Assembly: GCA_030704615.1 (NCBI GenBank)
Contig: CM060731.1
Coordinates: 95,524,756-95,588,755, forward strand
DNA: 64,000 nt
Direction: 5' to 3'
Origin: Takakia lepidozioides
Lineage: Eukaryota > Streptophyta > Takakiopsida > Takakiales > Takakiaceae
Under the pieces are notes generated by a model that was not told where the DNA came from, did no database searches, and saw only the letters and a program-made list of their open reading frames with translations. The translations under genes and the position numbers were made by a program. Shown piece by piece: positions 20,045 through 31,219 of the stretch (the stretch's first letter is position 1; each line of letters begins with the position of its first letter).

Positions 20045-21492
20045 AGCTGGAGAAGTGTGCTATGGCAGCACTGGGAGAGTCCTTGACTGACTACAAAATC
20101 ACCATGACAACACCCAAAATCTCTCTTGAGCAATACATTCGGAGATGGAAAGGTGCAATTTGAAACAACTGTTTCTTCAGGGAGTTTGAAAGAGACAAAG
20201 GCGTTTCCAGGTCGAATGAGTTCAAGAATCAGTACAATAGCGAGCAAGCTATGAAGCGAGTCTTGTACAATAATCTGGTTTGTTCAGTGCGATTTTTTGT
20301 GGTTGCATTTTTATTCCTCGAATCAATCTTACGTTGTTGCAAGGTTGGTTTGGGAACTGCCAATGTGAGGCTATTCTGATCGTCTGTCGTTCTTTTTTTA
20401 GTCACAATTTAACCTTGCGTCAACACAAGGTTGCTTCGGGCTGATGGTTTGCACTTCACAAACATATCCATGTTTGTTGTATGCTACTTCTCCAGGCATG
20501 TCCCAACCTTGCGTTGACGCAAGGTTGGATGCAGGTCCAGCGGAACAGTATTTTTTGATATTTCTTTGCACGTAGAAGTACATTTTTGGTTCGTTGTCTT
20601 CTTCTCCATTGTCTCTTCGTTTCAAATTCTGCTTCTCAATATTCATTTTACAGACACTCATTTTAACCTTGCGTTAACGCAAGGTTGATTGAAGCTTGAT
20701 TTTATTCATTTTACTTCAATGCTTTGTTCAGCCTTGCGTTGATGCAAGTTTGTTCATTGCTCATAATAGACAAATTTGTGTTTTCATTGTTGGTTTTGGC
20801 AATTCGTTGGGATGGCTCAAACAACCTTGCGTCAACGCAAGGTTGATCGAGGTACTGTGTTTTTCCTGCTTCCTTTTTGTCTGATGGACTATGGCCTTCA
20901 TGAAATTGTTCTTTTGGGTGTGTTTTCCAGATATATATACCATGTCCTCATTCCCGACAAGTACCTCAGTGATGAGCCAGATTTCATTTTCATGTGGGCG
21001 GACCCCAATAAGGACAAGACAATGTACACTGTGGGAATTGCGAAGGACTGGGGCAGGGCGCACTTCAGAGACTGTGGCTGGTACCTGGACTTGCCTAAAC
21101 AAGACACACCATTCGAGGAGGTGGTCATGCGCAACTTCAATGACAATGCAGCAACTCTTGCACCACTTAGTGACAAGGAAATTTAGGAGAGAATAATTCA
21201 ATCCCTCGCAGCAAAGGAGCCAGAGAAAAGTAGCACTCCCAAACGCAAAGGGAAGGGCGCAGGTGATGGGAAGGGGGAGGGGAAGATTGTGGCTGGGCAG
21301 GAACAGGCTGTACAGGACACCACAGAGCGTCAGCCCTCTCCAACTCGCAAGGACAGGAGAACTCCGAAAACTAAAGAACAGCCTTACGAGGCCAGAGAGC
21401 ACCCTTATCGGGTTTTGGGTCAGTATGAAAGTGAGGTGATTAACGAGAGCTTCTTGGCAATGATGGAATCCAGAAAATCCACATTCAAATGA
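20045..21492 (+). CDS. Class B relative of the ParB-methyltransferase gene, central part
   Basis: An upstream exon (to 20277) includes LTDYKITMTTPKISLEQYIRRWKG and FKNQYNSEQAMKRVLYNNL, then a GTTTGT donor at 20278, the same donor sequence as the matching class A exon at 10985. After a 653-bp intron and a TTTTCCAG acceptor, the exon from 20931 reads YIYHVLIPDKYLSDEPDFIFMW and AHFRDCGWYLDL. It aligns with class A YVLLQTGALAQEPPFF and AHLVGCPWYLDM. A Lys/Gly-rich linker runs to a stop at 21490-21492; one in-frame stop occurs at 21183-21185 and another in the upstream exon near 20158. No ParB or methyltransferase motif is seen here; a same-family LTR begins 190 bp downstream, so the gene may be truncated. 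Function is inferred only from homology to class A. Confidence 0.6.
20411..20845. repeat. Class B palindromes inside the class B intron
   Basis: Five copies of a 22-bp palindrome, half-site AACCTTGCGT, two-base centre, reverse complement. Centres are near 20421 (CA), 20515 (TG), 20675 (TA), 20740 (TG, two half-site mismatches) and 20833 (CA). Three are perfect. Spacing is irregular (94, 160, 65, 93). All five lie within the single intron 20278-20930 and this palindrome is not seen elsewhere in the window. Confidence 0.95.
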
Positions 21493-21681
21493 GAGAAATC
21501 GAAGACTTGGGACATCTTGGTTTCTTTCCTCACAAAGGAGCCCACACAAAACTTTGTCTGGTGTGTTTTTCACTTTGTTCAAGATTGTGTTATGCTCCTA
21601 ACTAGTCTACTGTTTTTGTTATGTGAAACAGGTCACCAAAAGACCTGAATGGGTGAATGGAAGCTAGCAAGCGTACGTAAC

Positions 21682-22576
21682 TGTTAGAGGACTGTCGGGG
21701 ACTTAGACACTTATACGGGATCTGTAGGGTACCCTTAATTTTTGCACAGACTGAGACCAACAGGAGCCTTAGGGGTGACAGCAGCGCACTGTAGAGGGGG
21801 GTTTCACAGTCGTACACAGCCAACACAGCCGTCACAGTCGTCACAGCCAACACAGCCAACACAGCCCGTCATAGTCGTCACAGCAGACACAGCCGACACA
21901 GCCGACACAGCCCGGCACAGCCACACAGCCAGTCACAGCTTGACACAGCTGTCACGATCATAGGGAACAAAGAGTAGGACAGGGAATGACTGTGGGGAAC
22001 AACACCTGCGAAGGGGACATGTTAGTTCACAGACGACGGTTAGTGAGGGAAACGGTTAGAACCGCGGATAGGAAGATAAAGGGAGAAACGGGGAATTGAG
22101 GGAGATCATTCGGAGGAAGACTTCTTGGTGATAGAGGAGAGGGGATCGGGCAGAGATGAAGAACGGAAGTGAAGATAGAGAGATGATGAATAGATGCTTG
22201 ATATATGCAAGGCTGTAATGATATTGTAGAGGAGATTAGAGACACAATGGCTTCGGCCTGATACCTGATAAATCATAATCGGATACTTTTACGATACAAA
22301 CACACTGTGTAGAGAGATCTGAGTGAAGCTGTGGAATGAATGGATGAGTTGATGGAATCCAATAGATTGATAAAGCAAACTGATACTTAATTATCAATGG
22401 TAAGATAGTTAACATGAATACCAAAAGGGAAACAAATAGGAAACACCCCCATGATACACTAGCTGTAGGTCATGACTAATTGTTCTGCGCGGGCTGAGTA
22501 CTTAGAGATTTCCAACTTCAATCTTGGAGTTTCCGCCTCGAATAGCGAAGGGATGGTGAGTAAAAGCCGCGCGACA
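21682..22576 (+). repeat. LTR of the Ty3/gypsy family, 5' end of a truncated plus-strand copy
   Basis: Begins TGTTAGAGGACTG and ends GCCGCGCGACA, the canonical TG...CA ends in element orientation. It contains the CACAGCC minisatellite at about 21818-21955 and is followed directly by TTTGGCGACC, the primer-binding site also present in the full-length element. At 895 bp it is shorter than the 1.08-kb LTRs, largely because the minisatellite is shorter. Confidence 0.9.
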
Positions 22577-23134
22577 TTTGGCGACCATACTGGGGACCTG
22601 AGACATGAACAACCAGATGTGACAGGCATCTGGTGGGATCATGGTGGTTGGACCATTAAAGAATTTGAAGTGAATCAAATTCCCTGTGGAACGAAGGAAG
22701 AAAGATTGTCCAAACAATTCTTTCAAAGGTTCTTGGAATTGCCAGACGGTTGTAAAGAAAATATTCTTAAACGAGTGCATGATGCTGATCCAGAATGGGG
22801 TCTAGAGAAAGGAGTGATAAAGATTTATCAGGTAGCCTGTAGAGGAAGAGCACGTTGGTTACCAACATTGGTTTATGTGATAGCATTGCTATCCATTAAA
22901 CGAGTAGAGTTTGAAGGCTGGGAAGAAAGAAAGGTGAATGTTTATACTCATATGCATGAAGAGCTGGTACTGGTAAAGAATTGGATTCCAAAGGATATTT
23001 TGTGGATCAAACTCACACCAAGAACAGCTTTTCAGACTTGTTTGCCATATGGTTATATGGTAACGGAGACTTCAAGTATAGCCAAGGGTGCATTGAAGCT
23101 TGAAAGAAACCCAGGCATATATGAGAGATTCTGA
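22472..23134 (+). CDS. Pre-gag ORF of the Ty3/gypsy family (truncated copy)
   Basis: 220-residue ORF whose ATG lies inside the LTR and which reads through the LTR end and primer-binding site. It matches the ORF at 41839-42534 almost residue for residue (GIWWDHGGWTIKEFEVNQIP; ILKRVHDADPEWGLEKG; YVIALLSIKRVEFEGWEERK; GYMVTETSSIAKGALKL). Only the first 25 residues and the last few differ. It ends at a stop just where the element sequence breaks off near 23131 and unrelated DNA begins. Function unknown; see the full-length copy. Confidence 0.7.
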   Translation: MTNCSARAEYLEISNFNLGVSASNSEGMVSKSRATFGDHTGDLRHEQPDVTGIWWDHGGWTIKEFEVNQIPCGTKEERLSKQFFQRFLELPDGCKENILKRVHDADPEWGLEKGVIKIYQVACRGRARWLPTLVYVIALLSIKRVEFEGWEERKVNVYTHMHEELVLVKNWIPKDILWIKLTPRTAFQTCLPYGYMVTETSSIAKGALKLERNPGIYERF

Positions 23135-23139
23135 GGTAC

Positions 23140-24877
23140 ATCCTTGGATAAAAGACTCCTCAATCTCTGCTTCATGTCCTCGCCTGAACTCGTGGTAATC
23201 GTCCATAGGCGGGCCTTCCAAATGCTGGAACAGTCCCTTCCACGCCATGAATGGGGTGAATAGCTGTGGATTGCGCATCTGCTGCAAATCACACCAGCTG
23301 TCGAACTCCTAGATAAAGTCATCCAACTCAATTGTGCCCACAGCTCCAGAGTACCTACGAGGCCCCTTGATAGCTCCATACATCTCCTCCATGTCGTCCC
23401 ACAACAATGGCGAATGAAAGTGCACACTTGTTGCTGAAGCCTCCGAGTCTGTGTCTGACTCTACAGTAATTGAGGGTGGCGGTGAAGGTGGTCTGAACCG
23501 AATACCTCATCTTGTGAACCCACTCTCACTGTTACTGCCTGTAGCCGTACTCCCCTCAAAACCCTTGGGTAACTCCGTAATGACACTCACAATGTGCACC
23601 TCCTCCACGTGACACTATAAGGCTCTAGTACTAATCTAATAGTGACACGGGTGGGCACCTGTTGCAGTTTAAGGGTCATATCCCAATGGCTCAGGGCACC
23701 TGCACCTGCATCCACTGCAAGAACTCCTATGGTTGGCTGGTCATCAACCCAGCCTCACCATAGAAGAAACACTGGTGGTCTTGCTGGTCATCACTCCAGC
23801 CTCACCACCGACAACATACTCTAGGATTGACCGGTGATCAAATCCGGCCTAATCCCTATGAAAGCAAGCGCCCACACAAAACCAACATGGCGCACAGTCA
23901 AGCATGCAAGTGTTGGGGGGGGATCCAAACACAAGAAATCAAAACATCAACACCCCCACACCAAAATCCAGCTGCAATGCTGATCCTGCAAAATATCCCA
24001 GCCAAAACCCCGGACTGACTGGCCTCCACCAAGAGAGGCTTTGGCAACTACAAGTACAAGGTAATGAAAATAGTACAGAGATGGAGGGGAAGAATAGAAG
24101 CCCGACCAAGCAAGATCTAATCCTGATCTATGCTATCAACTGCCAGACTTCTCTCAAAGTGCCTCGCTCTGCATGATGGTAAGGTGTAGGGGGTATATCA
24201 ATGTCCAGAAACCTGCCACTAACCTTGTCCCAAGCTACAGTAGCTCACTCTAACCAACCCTCCTCCTCTTTCTGCCAGGTAGAGAGAAAGCAACACTCTG
24301 CTATCTCCCGCTCACTGAACACTAAAGAAAACAATGGTAGGGTCTGATAGTCTCTCAACTCGAAAGCTTTGAGACGGTTGCGGGTGTCCTCATTGCGAAT
24401 GACTGCATCTCCTTCAAACAGAACAAACTTGTCCTCGCTAATGAACCCCCGCTCGTGGTTGCCTTGTGCAGAGTGTGTCCGGCTGCAACGCTGTCTGATT
24501 GCACAAACTTGTGTAGCTCCTGCTCCTCTACTCCAATACACCACGGCCTTGTGGCTGAACACCTTGGTCCCCGGGGCTGTCTTTGGCTGTGTTCCAAGCC
24601 TAGCTTCCACCCACTTTGGGATTTCACCTACAGCTGCAGAACTGCTGGCTCCAACAGAGTTCTGACTATCCAAAGCAATATTGAGGCCCTCAACGCCAAC
24701 TACAGCAGTTTGTTGTCTACTGCTAATGCCTGACTCCCAGTATGCAATCAACTTGTCCAACTGCTCTCCACTCAAATCAGTCTGAGTTCCTTCAGAAACA
24801 TAAATCTTGTCCCCTTGTGTGCACAGGCTAAGAGAAGAGACCTGCCCTTCAATTACGTCCTCATTTCCTCCAGCCAT
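23140..24877 (-). pseudogene. Gag-like retroelement fossil with upstream ORF
   Basis: At 23140-23470 the minus strand encodes RRYSGAVGTIELDDF and LFTPFMAWKGLFQHLEGPP then DDYHEFRRGHEAEIEES. This resembles the N-terminal part of a plant retrotransposon gag (a G-x-hydrophobic patch, then W and L positions). An in-frame stop breaks it near 23310. Upstream at 24245-24877 an intact 210-residue ORF begins MAGGNEDVIEGQVSSLSLC and may be the start of the same polyprotein, but no shared domain proves it. The left end is cut by the Ty3/gypsy fragment ending at 23134. Confidence 0.45.
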
Positions 24878-25292
24878 ACAAGGAGGACATCCACAGATTT
24901 GTCTCTCATATAGACCAGAACAGGTTCTAGAAACAGAATTGTGGATCTTTCATAGCACCCTCACACTCAAAAAAATTCCATAGATTTGTAGCAGAGTCCA
25001 AAAACCTTAAATCAGGTCTAGATAGGTAGATTTCCCCTTTCTGCAGCCATCTCCACAAAAACTGAGTCAAACAGAGTTCATTTGACAAAGTTATGACCAA
25101 TTAGGCTCTAAATCATTTAAATTAGATCAAAATGGCTTTTTCTTTTTTTTTTATTTTTTTAACACCAAAACTTTCTCGCCATTAAAAACTGCTCCCTTCT
25201 CCATTGCTTTTCTGTAGTGCACAGGTGCTGGCATGTTTTTTTTTTTTTTTTGAGGTCTTCACGGAGCCAACTCACCTGTATGGCGAATACCT

Positions 25293-25897
25293 GTGACAGC
25301 CCACCTCGGCCTTTTTCCATCAGTTTCTAAGCTATCCTTCTACACTCATCAACGTCTTTTGTCTTCTTTGCTTCGCTTCCTGGTTGTAGCTGTTTCGATG
25401 GCGTTTGTAGCAGGTTACTTGAAGGCTTTGAAAACTGGTTTGGCGGTAGACGCCATCTCCAACAGAGAGGCATCGTCAGCAAAGGCTTCGTCGAGCCGAG
25501 CTCCAGTAGATGCAGTTCACTTGACGGAGGGCTTACTTGGGAGAGCCAACTTCATCACCTCCACAGGAAGTCGTCTTTCTCGCTCTCCTTTTGTAGAGCC
25601 GTCACTGACGGGAACCTCTGTCTGTTTTTCTAAACCTGCCAGGCACAGTCTAAACCTTCCTGTGCGATTGCCAAGGCTTTTGCCGTGGGAGAAGACCCGG
25701 ACTGGAATGACGATGACTATATTGTGTTAGGCTTGGCTCACTGCTTTCAAAAAGATGATGATGGAAAGCTCAAGGACGCATTGATTGTGGAGCCCGTTAC
25801 TGCTGGGACCCTTGAGTGTATGGAGAATGTGGGTAGAGCCCCCAATGGCCGCATTCAACCGGCTCTTCACCTCAGCTACAAGCCAGCTGCCCCCTAA
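25293..25897 (+). CDS. Plausible host gene, possibly plastid-targeted, unknown function
   Basis: An open frame from 25293 to 25730 encodes a Ser/Arg/Ala-rich stretch with few acidic residues (AISNREASSAKASSSRAPVD), as in a transit peptide. A second frame, 25640-25897, encodes EDPDWNDDDYIVLGLAHCF, then KLKDALIVEPVTAGTLECMEN, which reads like an ordinary folded protein. The two frames overlap near 25690, so either a frameshift or a short intron lies between them. I do not recognise the family with confidence. It is the only segment of the window that looks like a non-mobile, non-ParB-family gene. Confidence 0.4.
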
Positions 25898-26660
25898 GCC
25901 AGGTTGGCACCAATTACAGACTAGGTTGCACACAAAAACATCGGAGGAGTGAACTTCGTTCCTTTACTCAACTGAGCATCACCAGTCGCAATCCATAGCA
26001 ACAGCCCTTTCATAAGGAATAGAGACACAAGTCTCCAAAGAGCACATGAAACCACATGCAGGTGAAGGTGATCTGCCTACAATTTGCTTGTCACAGCTTT
26101 GCTGCAACAGACACAGCATACCCATTAGACGGAGCAGAAATGGTCCTGTGCATTTCAGAGCTTTCCTGGAGAACTCGTCTGACCATCCTTCTGCTACAAT
26201 TGTGCATGTTGTTTGTACTAGATTGTCGCAGAAGCTACCTGCAAGTGAACAGAGTGGCATTTAGCATTTGCAACTGACCCCTACAACGTCGCAAGCATCT
26301 GGTCCAGAAAGTTGTTGTATTCGATAAAGCCACGTTGCTAATGTGAACTGCCTCCACAGCTGAGCCTCTGCTGCCGTCTCAATGTCATCCCCTCCACGTC
26401 GCTTCCTCTGCTTCATTCAGTCTGGCTACGCCATTCTCTTCCCTGCAACAAAATCTTCTGCATCGTCCCCATCTCCTCACCGCGGAAGGATGTGGCAGAC
26501 AAGAACTTTCCTGTCGCCACTGCTTAGGGCTGCTCCACGGACCTCAAAGCAGATTGATCAAGATTTCCCACACAAGTACAACCTGACGCAGGCCCTTCTG
26601 AAGACGTCGCAGCAAACTACAAACTGATTCGCTCACAGCCTCAAAAACACGGCAGTGGCT
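25898..26660. other. No supported feature
   Basis: Short open frames only, with no shared repeats or motifs. It lies between the plausible host gene and the 3' end of the transposase gene. Confidence 0.4.
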
Positions 26661-26663
26661 GTC

Positions 26664-29162
26664 AACTCCAAGATTGAGTCCCTAGCATAGCTTGAATGAG
26701 ATGCGTCCCTTTGATCTTCTCTCGCAATGCTGTCGCCCATTTCAGTGGATTCTTTGACCTCGAAGCTGTTCGTACCAACAATTCCTCCCTATCCGGCCCA
26801 AAGCCCCATTGTTTCCCGCTCAGGAATTTGTAGTACATGGCTTGCTGCATGATTGCTCGGTTGATGTCCTCCGTTGTGGCCGTCACTACGTCCACCAGAT
26901 GTGCGGTAGAAGACGCTCGCCAGGAGGAGTGGACTGATTTTGCCATATTCGTGTTCGGCATGTCCGTGTCGGAATCCAAGCACCGCTCCTACAAGGACAC
27001 AAACAATGGTGAGGGACCAATGGAAAGGTCCGTAATAGAAAGACAATTGCACAAAAATGACAGCATCATACCTCTCGCATGTACTGTCCGAACTGTCGAT
27101 AACGGAAATGCCACCACCCCAACTAGCTGTGCAAGGCTCCCAGATTGGTTGTCTCCACTGCACCTGACGTGTTCCACCAAGCCTCGATGATAGCAAACTT
27201 AACCTCCACGTCATCAAATGTGGGTGCATCCTTCCACGCCGTACAAAGGACACGGTGTTCAGCCTGGAATGAGCTAGCAACAAATTTGGTAGTGTAGTGA
27301 GATAGACTCTGCATCCAATGGAATCCACATGATCTCTCTTTCCCCTCCATTGGAACATTGGGGTCCTCATTGTACACACGCCGCACCGCTGCCCATTGGC
27401 CTGAGCATTGTCTGCCATGAATCCCCTGAAATTGGGCTCTGCCAATCCCGCCCTTGCCATCTGCTTGTTTATGCCCTCCCACAAATGCATCTCCGACTGT
27501 GTGTCCTCCCCTTTCATCTTGCAGATTGCAATCGTCATGAGCCTCTTGGAGTGATAGTCATAAACATGCGCACCCATAGTCACCCACTGATGGTTTGTAA
27601 TTCGCTTGATGTGATCAAACATCACCCAAGCATTCGACAAGTTTCCAGTTGTCATGCGAGTGACCAAGTCGACTCCACTCCCAGGCCCACACGTTGACAT
27701 TTTAAAAATGTAACAACGATCGGATTCGCTGCCTTGCCCTGGAAACCTGCTACCTTGGATGTAGTCATATCCAGTCATTCGTTTCACCTCCAGGATTGAG
27801 TGCATGTCTGCCGGCCAAACTCCTGCTTGCAAGATACGATGTGATTCCGCACATTCGGACTACAAACGTGCGAGACGGACTCCAACAGGTCAAGCATCTC
27901 CTCTTTGTTCAAGGGCACTCGGTCTGAACCATCTTCAGACATGATTTTGCCAAGAGCAATCTCGTGGGCTGCCTTCAGCTGAATCTGCTTTGGTCTGGCT
28001 CCGGGGCTCAATTTCACCTCCTCTTTTATGATGTCATGTGCTTCCTGCACAGCTTCTCGCCAAGGGGTGGCAGTGGACCCCAACGTGTATGCAAGCTCTA
28101 GTCAAGTCCGGGAGCAAATGGATAACGTAATATTGCTTGGCTCTGCACATGGACATGCACGTCGGTGGTTCTTTGCAATGTGCGCACTTGAAAGTACCCG
28201 CAGTAGCTTGGCTGGAGACAATGAATGGATGATGCGTGTGCCAGTCCAATCCGTCTCGTTTCTCCGCCCTCCTTTGGAGAGAAAGTGGAAGCAGGCGGGA
28301 TTGAGGCACCTCAGCTTCCCCGCACAGAGGACGTATCGTACACAAACACCATCAGCAATTTTCGTGCTACTGGTCTTCGTCACACACCAGGGGTGTTCGT
28401 CATGCTTTCGATCCATGTCTGTTAACATCCCTGAGGCTTTGTTTGAGGAAGTAGCAAGTGGAAACTCGAAGATGACATTGCCATCGACTTCGGGAGGCAG
28501 ATACGTTACCTTCATGACTAGAAATTTGGCATAGTCGAGAGCAGCCAGCTCGGAGCGAGAACCATCGAGGTGATGTTGCCGTAGGAGCTGCACAATGGAC
28601 CGGGTTGGAGAGTTATGCTCGAGGGTACATGCGTAGCACCTGCAGAGACGTCCATGTCGATTTGAACGACCGTGTGGAGGACATGGGGACCTCAATGCAC
28701 TCATCTTCCTCGTTGGAAATGTCGAATACGTCCACACGAGAAGCTATGGAGGGTCTTGACGGTCCAGGTCGGGAATGATTATCGTTGCATACCTCTCTAT
28801 TGGCAGTGGCCGCCTGTCGGTTTTCGGACTCCTTTGTGGATGGTGTGGGCAGCGACTGATTCGGGAAAGGGAATGGGCATTCCCACAGCTCGGTACAGGA
28901 TGGTGTCTGATGGGGGTACGTGCCATTCGATTCCACAACCTCCGTCGTTACCTAGCACGACAATGGTCTCGTCAACCTGTCCAGGAACATCCTTGCTTTC
29001 TTCTTCCAAATAAATTGTGCCCGGTTTGAGCTTGAATTTGGAACAAAGGTAAGTTTCAGTCACTCTGCAAAGTCCTCCCTCGTTTGGGATCCAGTCTCTC
29101 CCAAGTTGCGGAGGACAGCAAACTATAGCGTAGGAATTTGGAGCCATCGAAGACCGCACCAA
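26664..29162 (-). pseudogene. MULE-like DDE transposase gene, multi-frame
   Basis: The N-terminal ORF starts at 29162 (MVRSSMAPNSYAIVCCPPQL). A Cys/His-rich block at about 28360-28090 (LRCLNPACFHF, then CAHCKEPPTCMSMC, then ACIHVGVHCHPLA) looks like a zinc-binding domain. The catalytic-like part, about 27780-27130, has VMFDHIKRITNHQWVTMGAHVYDY, then GFMADNAQAN, then GKERSCGFHWMQSL. An Asp motif followed by a C-x2-H pair is characteristic of MULE-type transposases. The C-terminal exon, 26979-26664, has DMPNTNMAKSVHSSWR. Frames change several times, so it is either a multi-intron gene or a pseudogene. No terminal inverted repeats could be found by eye. Its 5' end is about 360 bp from a class A palindrome array. 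Confidence 0.6.
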
Positions 29163-29540
29163 GTTGGCAAGTGCGAGGTTCAGTATAGCGACATACTAAG
29201 GCTCACAGGCACCATGTAAGTGGATCTGCGGAGTCCATCGACGATTGGAAGTCGCACATTGAAGTGGAAAGTATTGTTTCAACCTACATGCATGAAGATG
29301 GGAGGTGTGATTCCATAGCCAGTAAGTATGACAATGACGGCCGATTCGGCGACGACATAACATCTCCTGACAGTTTCTCCTCAGGGTGGATCCAGCAGTA
29401 TTCTCGGTGCAGACATGAACGTTCGCACTAACAAGTGTCAGGACCGTTAGTTAAAACGGTCAGACAACCAAGTTGTGCTCATTAAGACAGGCCGCAATTG
29501 TGTTGTTTCGGAACAATGCAAACCATTGAGGTTCCGCATG

Positions 29541-30127
29541 CGGAAATGAGGTTCCGCATTTCCGTCCGGAGTGATACTTTCGATTGCTGTTGGACGGAAA
29601 TACGGCGCCGCATTTCCGTTTTGCATCTTACTCATGCACCAGTGCGACGGAAATGCGGCACCGAGTTTCCGTCCGGGGGAAACCTTTATACTCTCCAGGA
29701 CGGAAATGCGGTGCTGCATTTCCCTCCAACAAGTACGGTATGTGAAGGTGGAACGGAAATTCGGTACCGCATTTCCGTTCTGATTGAGAATTATGAACAA
29801 CGGGAACTGAAATGCGGCACCGCATTTCCGTCCGAGTCGCACCTTCCGACATACCAGAATGGGAATGCGGCGCCGCATTCCCGTTTTGTATCTGAGGCAG
29901 GGAGAGGAGGGACGGAAATGCTGCACCGCATTTCCGTCCGTTTGAGACCTTCATACTCTCCAAAACGGAAATGCGGTATCGCATTTCCGTTCTGACTGAA
30001 AATCGTGAACCATCGGAACTGAAATGTGGCACCGCATTTCCGTCCGAGTGGCACTTTCCAACATTCCAGAACGGAAATGCGGCGCCGCATTTCCGTTTTG
30101 TATCTGAGGCATGGAGCGGAGGGACGG
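29541..30127. repeat. Class A palindrome array of module 2, left part
   Basis: Eleven palindromes with centres near 29552, 29606, 29659, 29712, 29765, 29818, 29871, 29924, 29977, 30030 and 30083. Ten intervals are 53 bp except the first (54). The centre dinucleotides repeat in the order TA, CA, CG, CA. The array is cut at 30127 by the full-length retrotransposon and resumes at 43516 in exact 53-bp register when one copy of GACGG is ignored. Confidence 0.97.
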
Positions 30128-31202
30128 TGTCGCGCGGCTTTTACTCACCCATCCCTTCGCTATCCGAGGCGGAAACTCCAAGATAGAAGAGTTGGAAATC
30201 TCTAAGTACTCAGCCCGCGCAGAACAATCAGTCATGACCTACAGCTAGTGTATCATGGGGGTGTTTCCTATTTGTTTCCCTTTCCGCATTCATCTTAGCT
30301 ACCTTACCATTGATAATTAAGTATTAGTTTACTTCATCAATCTATCGGTTTCTTTCACTCATCCATTCAATCCACAGCTTCACTCAGATCTCTCTACACA
30401 GTGTGATTGTATCGTGTAAGTATCAGATTATGATTTATCAGGTATCAGGCCGAAGCCATTATGTCTCTAATCTGCTCTACAATATCACTACCGCTTTGCA
30501 TATATCAAGCATCTACTAATCCTCTTTCCTCCTTCACCGTGCTCTCCATCTTTTGCCTCCGATCTCCGCTCTAGCCTCACTCAGAAGTCCCCCTCCGAAT
30601 AATGATTTCCTCCCTTCTCATTCCCCGTTTTTCCCTTTATCTCCTATCCGCGGTTCTAAACCGTTTCCCTCTCTAACCGTCGTCTGTGAACTAACATGTT
30701 CCCTTCACAGGTGTTGTTCCCCACAGTCGTCCCTATTATCGTGACGCTGTGTCAAGCGGTGACTGGCTGTGTTTGGCTGTGTCGGGCTGTGACTGGCTGT
30801 GTGTGGTCTCTGTGACGACTGTGACGGGCTGTGTGGGCTGTGTGGGCTGTGACGACTGTGACGGGCTGTGTGGGCTGTGTGTGACGACTGTGACGGGCTG
30901 TGTGGCGTGGCTGTGTGGGCTGTGACGGCTGTGTGGGCTGTGACGACTGTGACGGGCTGTGTTGGCTGTGTGGGCTGTGACTGCTGTGTCGGGTGTGTGA
31001 CGACTGTGACGGGCTGTGTTGGCTGTGTGGGCTGTGACTGCTGTGTCGGCTGTGTGGGCTGTGACGGGCTGTGTTGGCTGTGTAACCCCCCTCTACAGTG
31101 CGCGGCTGTCCCCTAAGGCTCCTGTTGGTCTCAGTCTGTGCAAAAATTAAGGGTACCCTACAGATCCGTATAAGTGTCTAAGTCCCCTACAGTCCTCTAA
31201 CA
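30128..31202 (-). repeat. 3' LTR of the full-length element
   Basis: 1075 bp, TG...CA ends. It matches the 5' LTR at 42427-43515 almost throughout; the main length difference is in the GGCTGTG minisatellite at about 30740-31085. It is preceded (element orientation) by the polypurine tract. Confidence 0.95.
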
Positions 31203-31219
31203 TTACCCCTTCCCCCCTC
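31203..31219 (-). other. Polypurine tract
   Basis: On the minus strand GAGGGGGGAAGGGGTAA directly precedes the 3' LTR, as expected for the plus-strand primer of reverse transcription. The second copy at 47306-47321 keeps it as GAGAGGGGAAGGGGTAA. Confidence 0.85.

Noticed and set aside
23140-24877. A cellular gene made of the 210-residue ORF and the downstream frame
   Set aside because: The downstream part looks like a retrotransposon gag, so a retroelement origin is more likely than a host gene.
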